From Pseudolysobacter antarcticus (GTDB taxonomy: Bacteria; Pseudomonadota; Gammaproteobacteria; Xanthomonadales; Rhodanobacteraceae): a stretch of DNA of 64,000 nucleotides. The notes beneath the pieces were generated by a model. It ran no database searches. It saw nothing but the letters and a program-made list of their open reading frames with translations, and was not told the origin of the DNA. The translations under genes were made by a program, and so were the position numbers. The stretch covers positions 1,922,001-1,986,000 of the forward strand of contig NZ_CP035704.1 in NCBI RefSeq assembly GCF_004168365.1, in the 5' to 3' direction. Below are positions 52,451-61,728 of the stretch, piece after piece. Within the stretch, counting starts at the first letter, position 1; each line of letters starts with the position of its first letter.

Positions 52451-52695
52451 GCGACGCTACGATCAATTGTCTACGCTGGCGCTGTCGTCGTGGCACGCGC
52501 GAGCTCGACCGGCTGCTGACCTGGTACCTCGACACGCGTTATGTCGCTAGCGATGCGGCTGCGCAAAACGCGTTCGCCGATTTGCTCGATGCGCAGGACC
52601 CCGATGTCTGGGACTGGATCATGGGCCGCAGTCGCAGCGCGCAAACCGCCGTGCAGAACATCGTTGACGACATCCGCACCCACCATCGCGTTTGA
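52447..52695 (+). CDS. sdhE: SdhE, flavinylation factor for succinate dehydrogenase
   Basis: An 82-residue protein of the SdhE/DUF339 family; the FAD-binding RGTRELD (RGxxE) motif is in CRRGTRELDRLLTWYL and the C-terminal half is helical (DPDVWDWIMG). It helps attach FAD covalently to SdhA. It overlaps the preceding SRPBCC gene by 4 bp (ATGA) and the next gene by about 32 bp, so the three are translationally linked. Confidence 0.92.
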   Translation: MSDATINCLRWRCRRGTRELDRLLTWYLDTRYVASDAAAQNAFADLLDAQDPDVWDWIMGRSRSAQTAVQNIVDDIRTHHRV

Positions 52696-53110
52696 TTATC
52701 GGCCGTCGCGTTGGCTGCTTGCAGCGTTGCTGGGCGTAGCTGCGCTGGCAATGCTCGGGCTGACTTTTTGCAACGCGCCGCTGTGGCTCAAGTTATCGCT
52801 GGCGATTGTCGCGCTGATCTATCTCGGCCATTCGCTGCGGCGATTGCTGCAAACGAAATGGACCAGTCTGGTCTGGCACGCGCAAGGTTATTGGCGCCTG
52901 CATGCCGGCAGCGACGATCCGCATATCGCCGAGCTGATCGGTAGTACGCGTGTCGGCTGGTTGCTTGTGCTGCGTTTTCGTCTGCATGGTCGCCAGCGTT
53001 TTGATGCGATGTTGTTGCCGGATAATCTGGATGCCGATACGCGGCGGAGATTATGCGTGCGTCTCACCCGCGCGTTGCCCGATACTGCCACGGGTGATCA
53101 ATCATCCTGA
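52664..53110 (+). CDS. YgfX-like inner-membrane protein
   Basis: A 148-residue protein with two helices (about 22-60; LLAALLGVAALAMLGLTF and LWLKLSLAIVALIYLGH) and a soluble C-terminal domain. Position after sdhE, size and the FDYRPSRW start block match YgfX/CptA-type proteins; in E. coli ygfX is coupled to sdhE and affects cell shape, a role not established here. I chose TTG 52664, which gives TTSAPTIAFDYRPSRW and overlaps sdhE by 32 bp; no ATG or GTG fits better. Confidence 0.68.
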   Translation: MTTSAPTIAFDYRPSRWLLAALLGVAALAMLGLTFCNAPLWLKLSLAIVALIYLGHSLRRLLQTKWTSLVWHAQGYWRLHAGSDDPHIAELIGSTRVGWLLVLRFRLHGRQRFDAMLLPDNLDADTRRRLCVRLTRALPDTATGDQSS

Positions 53111-53259
53111 TATTTGCAATGAGCAATATGTGCGCGAGTAGTTCACGCCGCGCGCCTTTCGCTTGAACTCTGCGAAAAGCTGAGGCACTCTCGCCGCCAC
53201 TGCGTGTCCCAGCTCTGCACCGATGCCCGCCACGCTTGCCAAATGGATTGCCTGATCGA

Positions 53260-54507
53260 ATGTTTCGCCCCCTAGAACTCTTCATCGGCCTGCGCTACAC
53301 CCGCGCCAAACGCCGCAATCATTTCATCTCGTTCATCTCATTGGCCTCGATCCTCGGCATTGCCGTGGGCGTACTCGTGCTGATCACCGTGTTGTCGGTA
53401 ATGAACGGCTTCACCAAGGAGCTGCGCGACAGCATCCTCGGCATGGTCTCGCACGCGACGATTTCCAGCCTCGACAACGGTGGCGTCGCCAACTGGCAGA
53501 ACACCGTGAGCACCGCCGAAGCCGCGCCGCATGTGCTTGGCGCCGCGCCTTACGTCGAGCGCGAAGCGATGCTGCAACATGGCGATAGAGTCAGCGGCGT
53601 GGTGATTCGCGGCGTGATGCCCGAGCAGGAAAGCAAGGTTTCCGAGATCGGCAAAAAAATGGTTGCCGGCAAGATCGATGATCTCAAAGCCGGTGGCTGG
53701 GGCATTGTGCTCGGGCGTGAGCTGGCGATGTCGCTCAGCGTCGAGGTCGGCGATTCGGTCATCGTGGTCGCGCCGGAATTCCGCGCCACACCGCTCGGTG
53801 CGATACCGCGCACACGGCGTTTTAATGTCGTCGGAATTTTCGAGGCGGGTTTCCAGGAATACGATTCCGGCCTCGCCGTGATGCAAATGGACGATGCCGA
53901 ACGCCTCTACCAGCTAGACGGTCCGACCGGCGTGCGGCTGAAACTCGACGACATGTTCGTCGCCTGGGATGTCGCGCAGGATCTCACCGACAAGCTCGGT
54001 CATCTCTATCGCGTGCAGGACTGGCGCCAGGGCCACGCCAATTTTTTCCGCGCGATCGCGATGGAAAAAATGGTCATGTCGATCATTCTTTCGCTGATCA
54101 TGGCGGTGGCCGTGTTCAATCTGGTGTCCGCGCTGGTGATGCTGGTCAACGACAAACAGGCCGATATCGCGATCCTGCGCACACTCGGCATTTCGCCCGC
54201 CAGCATCATGGGTGTATTCATGGTGCAGGGCATGCTGGTCGGCGTGTTCGGAATATTGCTCGGCGTGCTCGGCGGTGTCGCGCTGTCGCTGAATCTGGCG
54301 GCGCTGGCGAAGTGGGTCGAGAATCTGTTCGGCGTCGAGTTCCTCTCGGCGGATATTTATTACATCAGCGAAGTGCCATCCGATTTGCACTGGAACGATG
54401 TCGGCTGGATCGCACTGGTCGCACTGGTATTTTGTCTGCTCGCGACTCTGTATCCGGCGTGGCGCGCAGCGCGTACGCACCCGGCGGAGGCGCTGCGTTA
54501 TGAGTAA
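53260..54507 (+). CDS. LolC/LolE/LolF-type lipoprotein-releasing permease
   Basis: A 415-residue ABC permease with the MacB-like fold: helix 1 at about 25-48, a large periplasmic domain (about 49-265) and three C-terminal helices. [27 protein letters not shown], in its two parts, is the family N-terminus. It releases lipoproteins from the inner membrane to LolA. Only one permease gene is next to lolD, so it may be LolF acting as a homodimer rather than LolC paired with LolE. ATG 53260; an in-frame codon at 53236 adds eight residues. It overlaps lolD by 8 bp. Confidence 0.88.
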   Translation: MFRPLELFIGLRYTRAKRRNHFISFISLASILGIAVGVLVLITVLSVMNGFTKELRDSILGMVSHATISSLDNGGVANWQNTVSTAEAAPHVLGAAPYVEREAMLQHGDRVSGVVIRGVMPEQESKVSEIGKKMVAGKIDDLKAGGWGIVLGRELAMSLSVEVGDSVIVVAPEFRATPLGAIPRTRRFNVVGIFEAGFQEYDSGLAVMQMDDAERLYQLDGPTGVRLKLDDMFVAWDVAQDLTDKLGHLYRVQDWRQGHANFFRAIAMEKMVMSIILSLIMAVAVFNLVSALVMLVNDKQADIAILRTLGISPASIMGVFMVQGMLVGVFGILLGVLGGVALSLNLAALAKWVENLFGVEFLSADIYYISEVPSDLHWNDVGWIALVALVFCLLATLYPAWRAARTHPAEALRYE

Positions 54508-55213
54508 TCAAGCGATGAATAATGGCGAGATCGTGCTGCGCGCCGCGCATGTCACAAAAACCTATCAGGAAGGCAAACTGCGCACGGAAGTGTTGCGTGA
54601 TGCGAGCTTCGAGCTGCGCCGCGGCGAAACCATGGCCATCGTCGGCGCGTCCGGCACTGGCAAAAGTACCTTGCTGCATATTCTCGGTGGCCTCGATACC
54701 TTGAGCTCTGGCGAAGTCGAAGTGGCCGGGCGTGCGCTGTCGAAATTGTCGGATCGCGAACGCGGCCGCGAGCGCAATCGTTCGCTCGGTTTCATTTATC
54801 AGTTCCATCATTTGCTGCCCGAATTCACGGCGCTGGAAAACGTCTGCATGCCGCTGCTGATCGGTGGTGTGGCTATTGCCGAAGCGCGCAAACGCGCGAG
54901 TGCGTTGCTCGATCGTGTCGGCTTGAGTGCGCGGCTCGAACATAAACCCGGCGAACTTTCCGGCGGCGAACGTCAGCGTTGTGCGGTCGCGCGTGCGCTG
55001 GTGACACGACCGGCGTGTGTGCTCGGCGATGAACTCACCGGCAATCTCGACGAAGATAACGCCGCCCAGGTGTATGCGTTGATGCTGGAATTGAATCGCG
55101 AAATCGGCACGAGTTTTGTCCTGGTCACGCACGATCACGTACTCGCACGCCGCATGGATCGCGTGCTCGAATTGCGCGCCGGCGAACTGCACGAAATCGC
55201 GAAGAAGGCCTGA
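54500..55213 (+). CDS. lolD: Lipoprotein-releasing ABC transporter ATP-binding protein
   Basis: A 237-residue ATPase. Walker A is GASGTGKST at 49-57, the signature [15 protein letters not shown] is near 152, and Walker B is in [12 protein letters not shown], which keeps the LolD-specific DELTGNLD form. It drives the adjacent permease. ATG 54500 overlaps the permease gene by 8 bp. The length fits LolD (about 230 residues). Confidence 0.94.
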   Translation: MSNQAMNNGEIVLRAAHVTKTYQEGKLRTEVLRDASFELRRGETMAIVGASGTGKSTLLHILGGLDTLSSGEVEVAGRALSKLSDRERGRERNRSLGFIYQFHHLLPEFTALENVCMPLLIGGVAIAEARKRASALLDRVGLSARLEHKPGELSGGERQRCAVARALVTRPACVLGDELTGNLDEDNAAQVYALMLELNREIGTSFVLVTHDHVLARRMDRVLELRAGELHEIAKKA

Positions 55214-55337
55214 TCTTTCGAGTTTGCGTCGATCTCGCAAATCGGTCGGCGCGCATTATCGGTAACATGGGAATACGTGCCGTCTCGGCACCAGCCACGG
55301 AGTCGGGCATGTTGATCGTTGCGACAAAACTGCTTCG

Positions 55338-57659
55338 ATGAAAGCGCCAACTCTGACGCTGTTGTCGGGTAGTGTCGCGCTGCTGGCCGGTGTGGTTGTC
55401 GTGCAATTGTTGCCACAATTGCCGCCGCTCTGGCTCGAAATTGCCGGCCTGCTTTTTTCATTATTGCTGCTGTGGCATTTGCCACGCTTGCGTCTGCTCG
55501 CGATTTTTTTATGCGGCGCAGCGTGGGCGTGTCTGCGCGCCGACATCGCACTTTCGCAGCGCCTGCCGCTCGCGCTCGAAGGCGAGGATATCCAGGTCAG
55601 CGGCACGATCATCGGCTTGCCACAAGCGCAGGAAGGATCGACGCGATTTGAACTGTATGTCGACACTGCGCTGCACGAAAAAGCCAGCGTGCCGTTTGCC
55701 GGTCATGTGCGTCTGAACTGGTATGCCAGCAAGGATGGATCGGCGCCCGACATCACGCCGTGCTCGCGCTGGCAGCTCGTGTTGCGTTTGAAACGACCGC
55801 GCGGCCTGATCAATCCGGGCGGCTTCGATTTCGAGCGCCACGCCTTGACCCAGGGCATCGTCGCCACCGGTTACGTACACGACGATGCGTCCAACCAGAT
55901 GCTCGATTCCGGCAGCGGATTCTGCGTCGATCGCTTGCGCCAGAAAATCCTGCAAGGCATCGATAGCGTGCTCGGCGATACGCCCGAAAGCCATGTCTTG
56001 CGCGCGATGGCGTTCGGCGATCAAGCTGCGATGGACGAACACGAATGGGCGGTCGTGCGCGCCACCGGCATCCCGCATCTGATCGCGATTTCGGGTTTGC
56101 ATATCGCGCTGTTCTCGGGCTTCGGTGTGTTGCTCGCGCGTCTGTTGTGGCGCTTGTTTCCGCGGCTGACCCTGCGCTGGCCGGCGCCGATGCTCGAAGC
56201 GCCATTGAGCCTGTTCTTTGCGCTTGCGTACGCTATGTTGGCGGGATTCGGTTTGCCGACACGGCGCTCATTGGTGATGATCGCGGCGATCCTCGTCGCG
56301 TCATTTGTCTGGCGCGCACGATCGTCGTTTCATGGTCTCGCGCTGGCCGTACTGGTGCTGCTGATCTGCGATCCGCTATGTGTATTGAGCGCTGGATTCT
56401 GGTTATCGTTTGTCGGCGTAGCGTGGCTGATTTTGTGCCTCGGTGGTCGTGGCACACGGCGGCATGGCTGGCGCGAAATGCTCAACGCACAAGGCATTGC
56501 GAGCATCGGGTTACTGCCGTTGACGATCTGGTTTTTCGGTCAGAGTTCGCTGGTCGGTCCGCTCGCGAATGTGCTCGCGGTGCCGATGGTGTGTTTTATC
56601 TTGCTGCCATTTGCAGTGCTCGGTGGGCTGATGTTTTTGATCGCGCCGGCGCTCGGTGCACCGCTGCTGCAAGTCGCAGGCTGGGTCATGCATGGATTGT
56701 GGTGGGCGCTGGAGAAAATGGCGGCATGGCCGGCGGCGCAACATTATTTTCCCGAACCGAATCTGCTCGCGCTGGTACTCGCGCTGCTCGGTGCGTTGTG
56801 GCTGTTGTTGCCGCGCGGTTTACCAGCGCGCGGACTGGGTCTGGCCTTGTTCCTGCCGTTATTGTGGCCGCTGCATACGCCGTTGGCCGATGGCGAAGTC
56901 GACATCACTGTGCTCGATGTCGGCCAAGGTTTGTCGGTGCTCGTGCAGACGCGTGATCACGCCATGGTGTACGACACTGGCGCACGTTTTCCGAGCGCCT
57001 TTGATCTCGGCGAAGTCGCGGTGGTGCCGGCGATGCGCGCGCTGGCGATAACTCATCTCGATCGGCTGGTGATCTCGCACGGTGACAACGATCACGCTGG
57101 CGGCACCGCGGCGGTGGTCGCCGCGTACATACCGGATATCAGCGAAGGCAGCGAGCCGCAACGCACGCACGTGCCGTTGCAGCATTGTGTTGCTGGGGAA
57201 ATCTGGGCGTGGAACGATGTGCAATTTTCGGTCGTGCACCCGCGCGCAGATTCGCCCGATCTGGATAACGACAGCAGTTGTGTTGTGCTGGTGCGCAGTG
57301 CGAATGCCGAGTTGATTCTCAGTGGTGACATCAGCAGCAAGGCCGAAGCGCAAGTCGCGATCGAGATCGGTGCCACGGCGGCGCATACCGTGCTGATCGT
57401 TCCGCATCACGGTAGCAAGTCGTCGTCGAGTCTCGCTTTCTTGCAGGCGCTGCATCCGCAACTGGCGATCGCCTCGGCGGGATACCGCAGCCGTTTCGGC
57501 CATCCGCATCCTAGTGTGGTGGCACGTTATGCCGAGCAGAACATCGCGTTTTTGAACACCGCCAGCAGCGGCTTCATACAAGTGCATTTCAGCGCAGAAA
57601 GCGGCGTCGAAGTGATGGAGCAGGGTCGTCTCGCACGGCATCCGTATTGGCGCGAATAA
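55338..57659 (+). CDS. comEC: ComEC/Rec2-family DNA uptake channel
   Basis: A 773-residue polytopic protein with an N-terminal OB-like domain (DUF4131, about 60-200), a Competence domain of about nine helices (about 230-500; HLIAISGLHIALFSGFG) and a C-terminal metallo-beta-lactamase domain (about 530-750; VISHGDNDHAGG). It carries single-stranded DNA across the inner membrane during transformation. All three modules are present. It lies downstream of lolD across 124 bp and precedes exbB, as in other gammaproteobacteria where comA/comEC neighbours msbA and lpxK. Confidence 0.93.
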   Translation: MKAPTLTLLSGSVALLAGVVVVQLLPQLPPLWLEIAGLLFSLLLLWHLPRLRLLAIFLCGAAWACLRADIALSQRLPLALEGEDIQVSGTIIGLPQAQEGSTRFELYVDTALHEKASVPFAGHVRLNWYASKDGSAPDITPCSRWQLVLRLKRPRGLINPGGFDFERHALTQGIVATGYVHDDASNQMLDSGSGFCVDRLRQKILQGIDSVLGDTPESHVLRAMAFGDQAAMDEHEWAVVRATGIPHLIAISGLHIALFSGFGVLLARLLWRLFPRLTLRWPAPMLEAPLSLFFALAYAMLAGFGLPTRRSLVMIAAILVASFVWRARSSFHGLALAVLVLLICDPLCVLSAGFWLSFVGVAWLILCLGGRGTRRHGWREMLNAQGIASIGLLPLTIWFFGQSSLVGPLANVLAVPMVCFILLPFAVLGGLMFLIAPALGAPLLQVAGWVMHGLWWALEKMAAWPAAQHYFPEPNLLALVLALLGALWLLLPRGLPARGLGLALFLPLLWPLHTPLADGEVDITVLDVGQGLSVLVQTRDHAMVYDTGARFPSAFDLGEVAVVPAMRALAITHLDRLVISHGDNDHAGGTAAVVAAYIPDISEGSEPQRTHVPLQHCVAGEIWAWNDVQFSVVHPRADSPDLDNDSSCVVLVRSANAELILSGDISSKAEAQVAIEIGATAAHTVLIVPHHGSKSSSSLAFLQALHPQLAIASAGYRSRFGHPHPSVVARYAEQNIAFLNTASSGFIQVHFSAESGVEVMEQGRLARHPYWRE

Positions 57660-57779
57660 CCGCGGTCAACAAACTGCAGCACAACGCGCAGGCAATTTGT
57701 CGCGTGGCTGTTATCATTCGACTTGGGCTGCGCGTTCGCGCGGACAACTCAGTTCAATAACATCAAGAGGTTGCTTCCA

Positions 57780-58418
57780 GTGCTAGAGATTTTGATGGCG
57801 GGCGGTTGGGCCATGTTGCCCATACTCATAGCTTCCGCGGTGGCGCTTGCCATCATCCTCGAACGTTACTGGAGCCTGCGCCACGATGCGGTGCTGCCGC
57901 CGAAACTCGGCGCCGATGTGCGCCAGTGGGCGCGCTCGGCACAGCTCGATCCGGCGCATATCGAAGTATTGCGCGCGAATTCGCCGCTCGGTGAGTTGCT
58001 CGCCGCCGCACTGGTGGTACGCGACAAACCGCGCGCGATCGTCAAGGAGCGCATGGAAGATACCGGGCGTTTTGTCGTGCATCAGATGGAGCGGTATCTG
58101 AATACGCTCGGTACGATCGCGCTGATCGCGCCATTGCTCGGATTGCTCGGCACGGTGATCGGCTTGATCGACATGTTCCTCGTGGTATCCAACGGCAACA
58201 TGGGCGATCCGGGCAAGATGGCCGGCGGTATCGGCCAGGCACTGATCTGCACCGCGACCGGTTTGTGCGTGGCGATTCCGGCCTATGTTTTTCATCGCCT
58301 GCTGCGCGGTCGCGTTACCGGGCTCGTGCTGGAGATGGAACAGCAAGCGAGCTCGCTGCTGGATGAATTGATGCACGTCGAGAAATCGCCGGTGCTCGCC
58401 AAACCCGCCGTTCGTTGA
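57780..58418 (+). CDS. exbB: ExbB/TolQ-type proton channel protein
   Basis: A 212-residue protein with three helices; LNTLGTIALIAPLLGLLGTVIGLIDMF (in blocks: APLLGLLGTVIGLIDMF) and GGIGQALICTATGLCVAIPA are the family pore motifs. I chose GTG 57780, with AAGAGG 9 bp upstream; ATG 57795 (MAGGWAMLP) is a shorter alternative. With ExbD (next gene) it uses the proton gradient to energise a TonB or Tol-like partner; no tonB gene is in the window. Confidence 0.92.
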   Translation: MLEILMAGGWAMLPILIASAVALAIILERYWSLRHDAVLPPKLGADVRQWARSAQLDPAHIEVLRANSPLGELLAAALVVRDKPRAIVKERMEDTGRFVVHQMERYLNTLGTIALIAPLLGLLGTVIGLIDMFLVVSNGNMGDPGKMAGGIGQALICTATGLCVAIPAYVFHRLLRGRVTGLVLEMEQQASSLLDELMHVEKSPVLAKPAVR

Positions 58419-58428
58419 GGCCGGCACG

Positions 58429-58857
58429 ATGAAACTCGGCGGTTCGCGACGCGAGGACGAATTCGAAATCAATGTGATTTCGCTGATCGATGTCCTGTTG
58501 ACCCTGTTGATGTTTTTTGTCTTGACCACCACCTTTGTCCAGCACCGACAGATGAAGGTGACCTTGCCGCAGGCCAGCGAATCGAAAGACGAAGCGCCGA
58601 AAAATCCATTGATCCTCATGATCGACCGCGAAGGGCATTTTTTCGTCAACGACAACGAAGTGCTGCGCCCCGGCATCGACGCGCTGAAGCAGGCCTTGAC
58701 CGAAACCGGCGCCGACCATGATCGCGCAGTGCAGTTGCGCGCCGATGGTTTGACGCCACATCAAGCGGTGGTGACGGCGATGGATGCACTCGGCCAGCTC
58801 GGTTTTTTGCATCTGTCGATCGCGACCACGCCCAGCACCGAAGCCAAACCGAAATAA
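58429..58857 (+). CDS. exbD: ExbD/TolR-type protein
   Basis: A 142-residue protein with one N-terminal helix (about 18-38, INVISLIDVLLTLLMFFVLT) carrying the conserved pore aspartate (LIDVL) and a periplasmic domain. It starts 10 bp after exbB, so they form one unit. The exbB-exbD-msbA-lpxK order is common in gammaproteobacteria. Confidence 0.93.
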   Translation: MKLGGSRREDEFEINVISLIDVLLTLLMFFVLTTTFVQHRQMKVTLPQASESKDEAPKNPLILMIDREGHFFVNDNEVLRPGIDALKQALTETGADHDRAVQLRADGLTPHQAVVTAMDALGQLGFLHLSIATTPSTEAKPK

Positions 58858-58893
58858 GCCGCACGAGAAACCTGTCGCAGTGAGTCCAGCCAA

Positions 58894-60684
58894 GTGACCG
58901 ATCCGTCTTCCGCGCATGTTCACGCCAGTGGCATAGCCACCTATCGGCGCCTGCTCGGTTATGCGGCGTTCTACAAAGGCATAGCCTGTGCCGGCATCCT
59001 CGGCATGGTGTTCGATGCGGCGGTGCAGGCGACGTTCGCCTATTCGATCAAGCCGATGCTCGATGACTTGTTCATGCATCCGAATCCGGCCATCATTTTC
59101 TGGATGCCGCTGATCCTGATCACACTTTTTCTGGTGCGCGGAATAGCCACCTATACGTCTGATTACAGCATGGCGCGCATCGGTCGCGGGGTGGTGCACA
59201 ATCTGCGCAGCCAAGTATTCAAGCGTTATCTCGAACTACCGGTCGCCTATTTCGACCGCGAGCCGGCCGGACAGTTGATCGCGCGCCTGACCTATACCGT
59301 CGAGCAGGTCGCACAGGCGACCACCGATGCGGTGAAGGTGATGGTACTGGATACGCTCACGATCATCGGCCTGATCATCGTCATGCTGTATCAGAGCACG
59401 AGTCTGACCCTGGCATTGTTTTTCATGATGCCGTTGATCGGTGCGATCGTGTTTTTTGTCGGGCGTCGTTATCGACGCATCAGCCATCGCATCCAGACTT
59501 CGGTCGGATCGGTCACCGGTATCGTCGAGGAAGCCGTGACCGGGCAACGCGAAATCAAGATATACGGCGCGCAGGATTCGGAGCAGACGCGCTTCGCTGA
59601 TGTCAACGAGCGCAATCGTGGGCTCAATCTCAAAGTAGCATCGACCAATGCGCTTTCCACCGCGCTGGTGCAGTTGGTCGCGGCGAGCGCGCTGGCGGCG
59701 ATTATATTTTTTGCCACTCGCGCATCGATGGTCGGTCGCATGACGCCGGGCACATTCATGTCATTGATCACCGCGATGCTCGCGCTGTTGCCGTCGCTGA
59801 AGCGATTGACCACGGTGCAGGCATTGATGCAGCGTGGCGTGGCTGCGGGTCAGAATCTGTTCGAGATTCTCGATACGCCGGCCGAGTCGGATAGCGGCGC
59901 TGTCGTACTGACGCGCAGTCGTGGTGAGATCGAATTGCGCGACGTCGGCTTGCGTTATCCGCGCGCGCCGACGCCTTCCTTGCACAACATCGATCTGCAT
60001 TGTGCGCCGGGTACGGTCACGGCGCTGGTCGGTCGCTCCGGTAGCGGAAAATCCAGTCTGGTAAGTTTGATTTCGCGATTCTACGAGCCGACCAGCGGCG
60101 AGGTTTTGCTCGATGGGCGGGCGCTTGCAGAATACGATTTGCGCGGTCTGCGCGCGCAGATTGCGCTGGTCAGCCAGAGTGTCGTGCTGTTCAACGACAG
60201 CATCGCGCGCAACATCGCCTACGGTGCGCTCAGCGGCGCGAGCGAGGCCGAAATCGTGGCCGCCGCCGAAGCCGCCAACGCGATGGAATTCATCCGCCGT
60301 CTGCCGCAAGGCATCCACAGCCCGGTCGGCGAACGTGGTGCGTTGTTGTCCGGTGGACAGCGCCAGCGCATCGCGATCGCGCGCGCGATTTTGAAGAACG
60401 CCCCGATCCTGATTCTCGATGAAGCCACCTCGGCACTCGACAGCGAATCCGAGCGGCTGATCCAGGATGCGCTGAATCGCATGATGCGCGAACGCACTAC
60501 CGTGGTGATCGCGCATCGTTTGTCGACGGTCGAGCATGCTGATCAAGTCGTGGTGCTCGATGGCGGACGTATCGTCGAGCGTGGCACGCACCGGGAGCTG
60601 CTTGCTTTGAATCAGCAGTATGCCGCGCTGCATCGCATGCAGTTTCGCGATGCTGCCGGTGATGTTGCGCTCGAAAGTGCATGA
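58894..60684 (+). CDS. msbA: Lipid A export ATP-binding/permease protein MsbA
   Basis: A 596-residue half-transporter with six helices (about 20-310) and a nucleotide-binding domain. Walker A GRSGSGKSSLVSL is near 380, the signature LLSGGQRQRIAIARA near 484, and Walker B ILILDEATSALDSES. It flips lipid A-core across the inner membrane. The start is GTG 58894, directly after a short spacer from exbD; Shine-Dalgarno is weak. The next gene, lpxK, overlaps by 4 bp (ATGA), matching the msbA-lpxK pairing and supporting MsbA over other half-transporters. Confidence 0.95.
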   Translation: MTDPSSAHVHASGIATYRRLLGYAAFYKGIACAGILGMVFDAAVQATFAYSIKPMLDDLFMHPNPAIIFWMPLILITLFLVRGIATYTSDYSMARIGRGVVHNLRSQVFKRYLELPVAYFDREPAGQLIARLTYTVEQVAQATTDAVKVMVLDTLTIIGLIIVMLYQSTSLTLALFFMMPLIGAIVFFVGRRYRRISHRIQTSVGSVTGIVEEAVTGQREIKIYGAQDSEQTRFADVNERNRGLNLKVASTNALSTALVQLVAASALAAIIFFATRASMVGRMTPGTFMSLITAMLALLPSLKRLTTVQALMQRGVAAGQNLFEILDTPAESDSGAVVLTRSRGEIELRDVGLRYPRAPTPSLHNIDLHCAPGTVTALVGRSGSGKSSLVSLISRFYEPTSGEVLLDGRALAEYDLRGLRAQIALVSQSVVLFNDSIARNIAYGALSGASEAEIVAAAEAANAMEFIRRLPQGIHSPVGERGALLSGGQRQRIAIARAILKNAPILILDEATSALDSESERLIQDALNRMMRERTTVVIAHRLSTVEHADQVVVLDGGRIVERGTHRELLALNQQYAALHRMQFRDAAGDVALESA

Positions 60685-61697
60685 GTCGCGCTGATTTCCA
60701 GGCGCGGATCGAAAGCCTCTGGTACGACCCCACGCGTTTGCCGCCGCTCTGGTTGCGCATGTTGTCTGGTGTCTACGCAATGCTAGCCGGCATGCGCCGC
60801 GGCTTGTATCGATGCGGTATTTTCAAAGTCGAATCACTGCCGATCCCGGTGATCGTGGTCGGCAACATCAGCGTCGGCGGTACCGGCAAGACGCCGCTGA
60901 CGATTGCGTTGGTTGAAGCGCTGCGTGCGCGTGGCTGGAACCCCGGCGTGATCAGCCGAGGTTACGGCGCGAGCAGCGAAGGTCCGATGCTGGTCGGCGA
61001 CGATGCGCTGCCCGGCACGGTTGGCGACGAGCCCTGCCTGATCCGCCAGCGCACTGGCGTGCCGATCGCGGTAGGGCGAGATCGCGTTGCCGTGGCGCGT
61101 CTGTTGCTGGCGGTCGCAAAGCCCGATGTGCTGATCGCCGATGATGGCATGCAACATTATGCACTTTTGCGCAATGTGGAAATTTGCGTGATTGATGGTC
61201 AACGCCGTTTCGGCAATGGACGCCTGCTGCCAGCCGGGCCGCTGCGCGAGCCGGTCAGTCGTCTGGCGCGTGTCGAGTTTCGTGTTTGCAATGGCGGGAC
61301 TGCGCAGGGCGATGAAGTGCCGATGCATCTGCTCGGTGACCACGCGGTAGCGCTGGCGAATCCCGCGCTCGTTCAGTCGTTGCAAGCATTTTCCGGCCAG
61401 CGTGTGCATGCGGTTGCAGCGATCGGCAATCCGCCGCGTTTTTTTGCCGCGCTGCGCAGCCATGGACTCGACCTGGTTGAACATGCCTTTGCCGACCATC
61501 ATCTCTATGTCGCGAGCGATCTGGCTTTTGCCGACGACTTGCCGATTTTGATGACCGAAAAAGATGCAGTGAAATGCCGCTCTTTCGCCCAGCCAAATCT
61601 CTGGTTTGTACCGGTTCGCGCTGAATTGCCAGAGGCATTTTTCGACGCCGTTGTGGCCAAGCTGACGAAGTCTGCACGCGCGGAAATTAGCGGTTGA
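60681..61697 (+). CDS. lpxK: Tetraacyldisaccharide 4'-kinase
   Basis: A 338-residue kinase that phosphorylates the 4' position of the lipid A precursor. The P-loop VVGNISVGGTGKTPLTIAL is at about 53-71, then SRGYGASSEGP and DDGMQHYAL; an N-terminal amphipathic/hydrophobic helix (about 23-42) docks it on the inner membrane. It overlaps msbA by 4 bp. Its stop is at 61697, and the next gene is the Mg2+ ATPase after a 273-bp leader. Confidence 0.95.
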   Translation: MSRADFQARIESLWYDPTRLPPLWLRMLSGVYAMLAGMRRGLYRCGIFKVESLPIPVIVVGNISVGGTGKTPLTIALVEALRARGWNPGVISRGYGASSEGPMLVGDDALPGTVGDEPCLIRQRTGVPIAVGRDRVAVARLLLAVAKPDVLIADDGMQHYALLRNVEICVIDGQRRFGNGRLLPAGPLREPVSRLARVEFRVCNGGTAQGDEVPMHLLGDHAVALANPALVQSLQAFSGQRVHAVAAIGNPPRFFAALRSHGLDLVEHAFADHHLYVASDLAFADDLPILMTEKDAVKCRSFAQPNLWFVPVRAELPEAFFDAVVAKLTKSARAEISG

Positions 61698-61722
61698 CTT
61701 TCAACGTTTTGGACACTAATGT
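61694..61722 (+). promoter_or_regulatory. Strong sigma-70-type promoter for mgtA
   Basis: TTGACT at 61694-61699, a 17-bp spacer and TAATGT at 61717-61722 form a near-consensus promoter. It overlaps the last codons of lpxK and would start transcription near 61729, leaving a leader of about 240 nt before the mgtA ATG. Confidence 0.7.
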
Positions 61723-61728
61723 TCGCGC

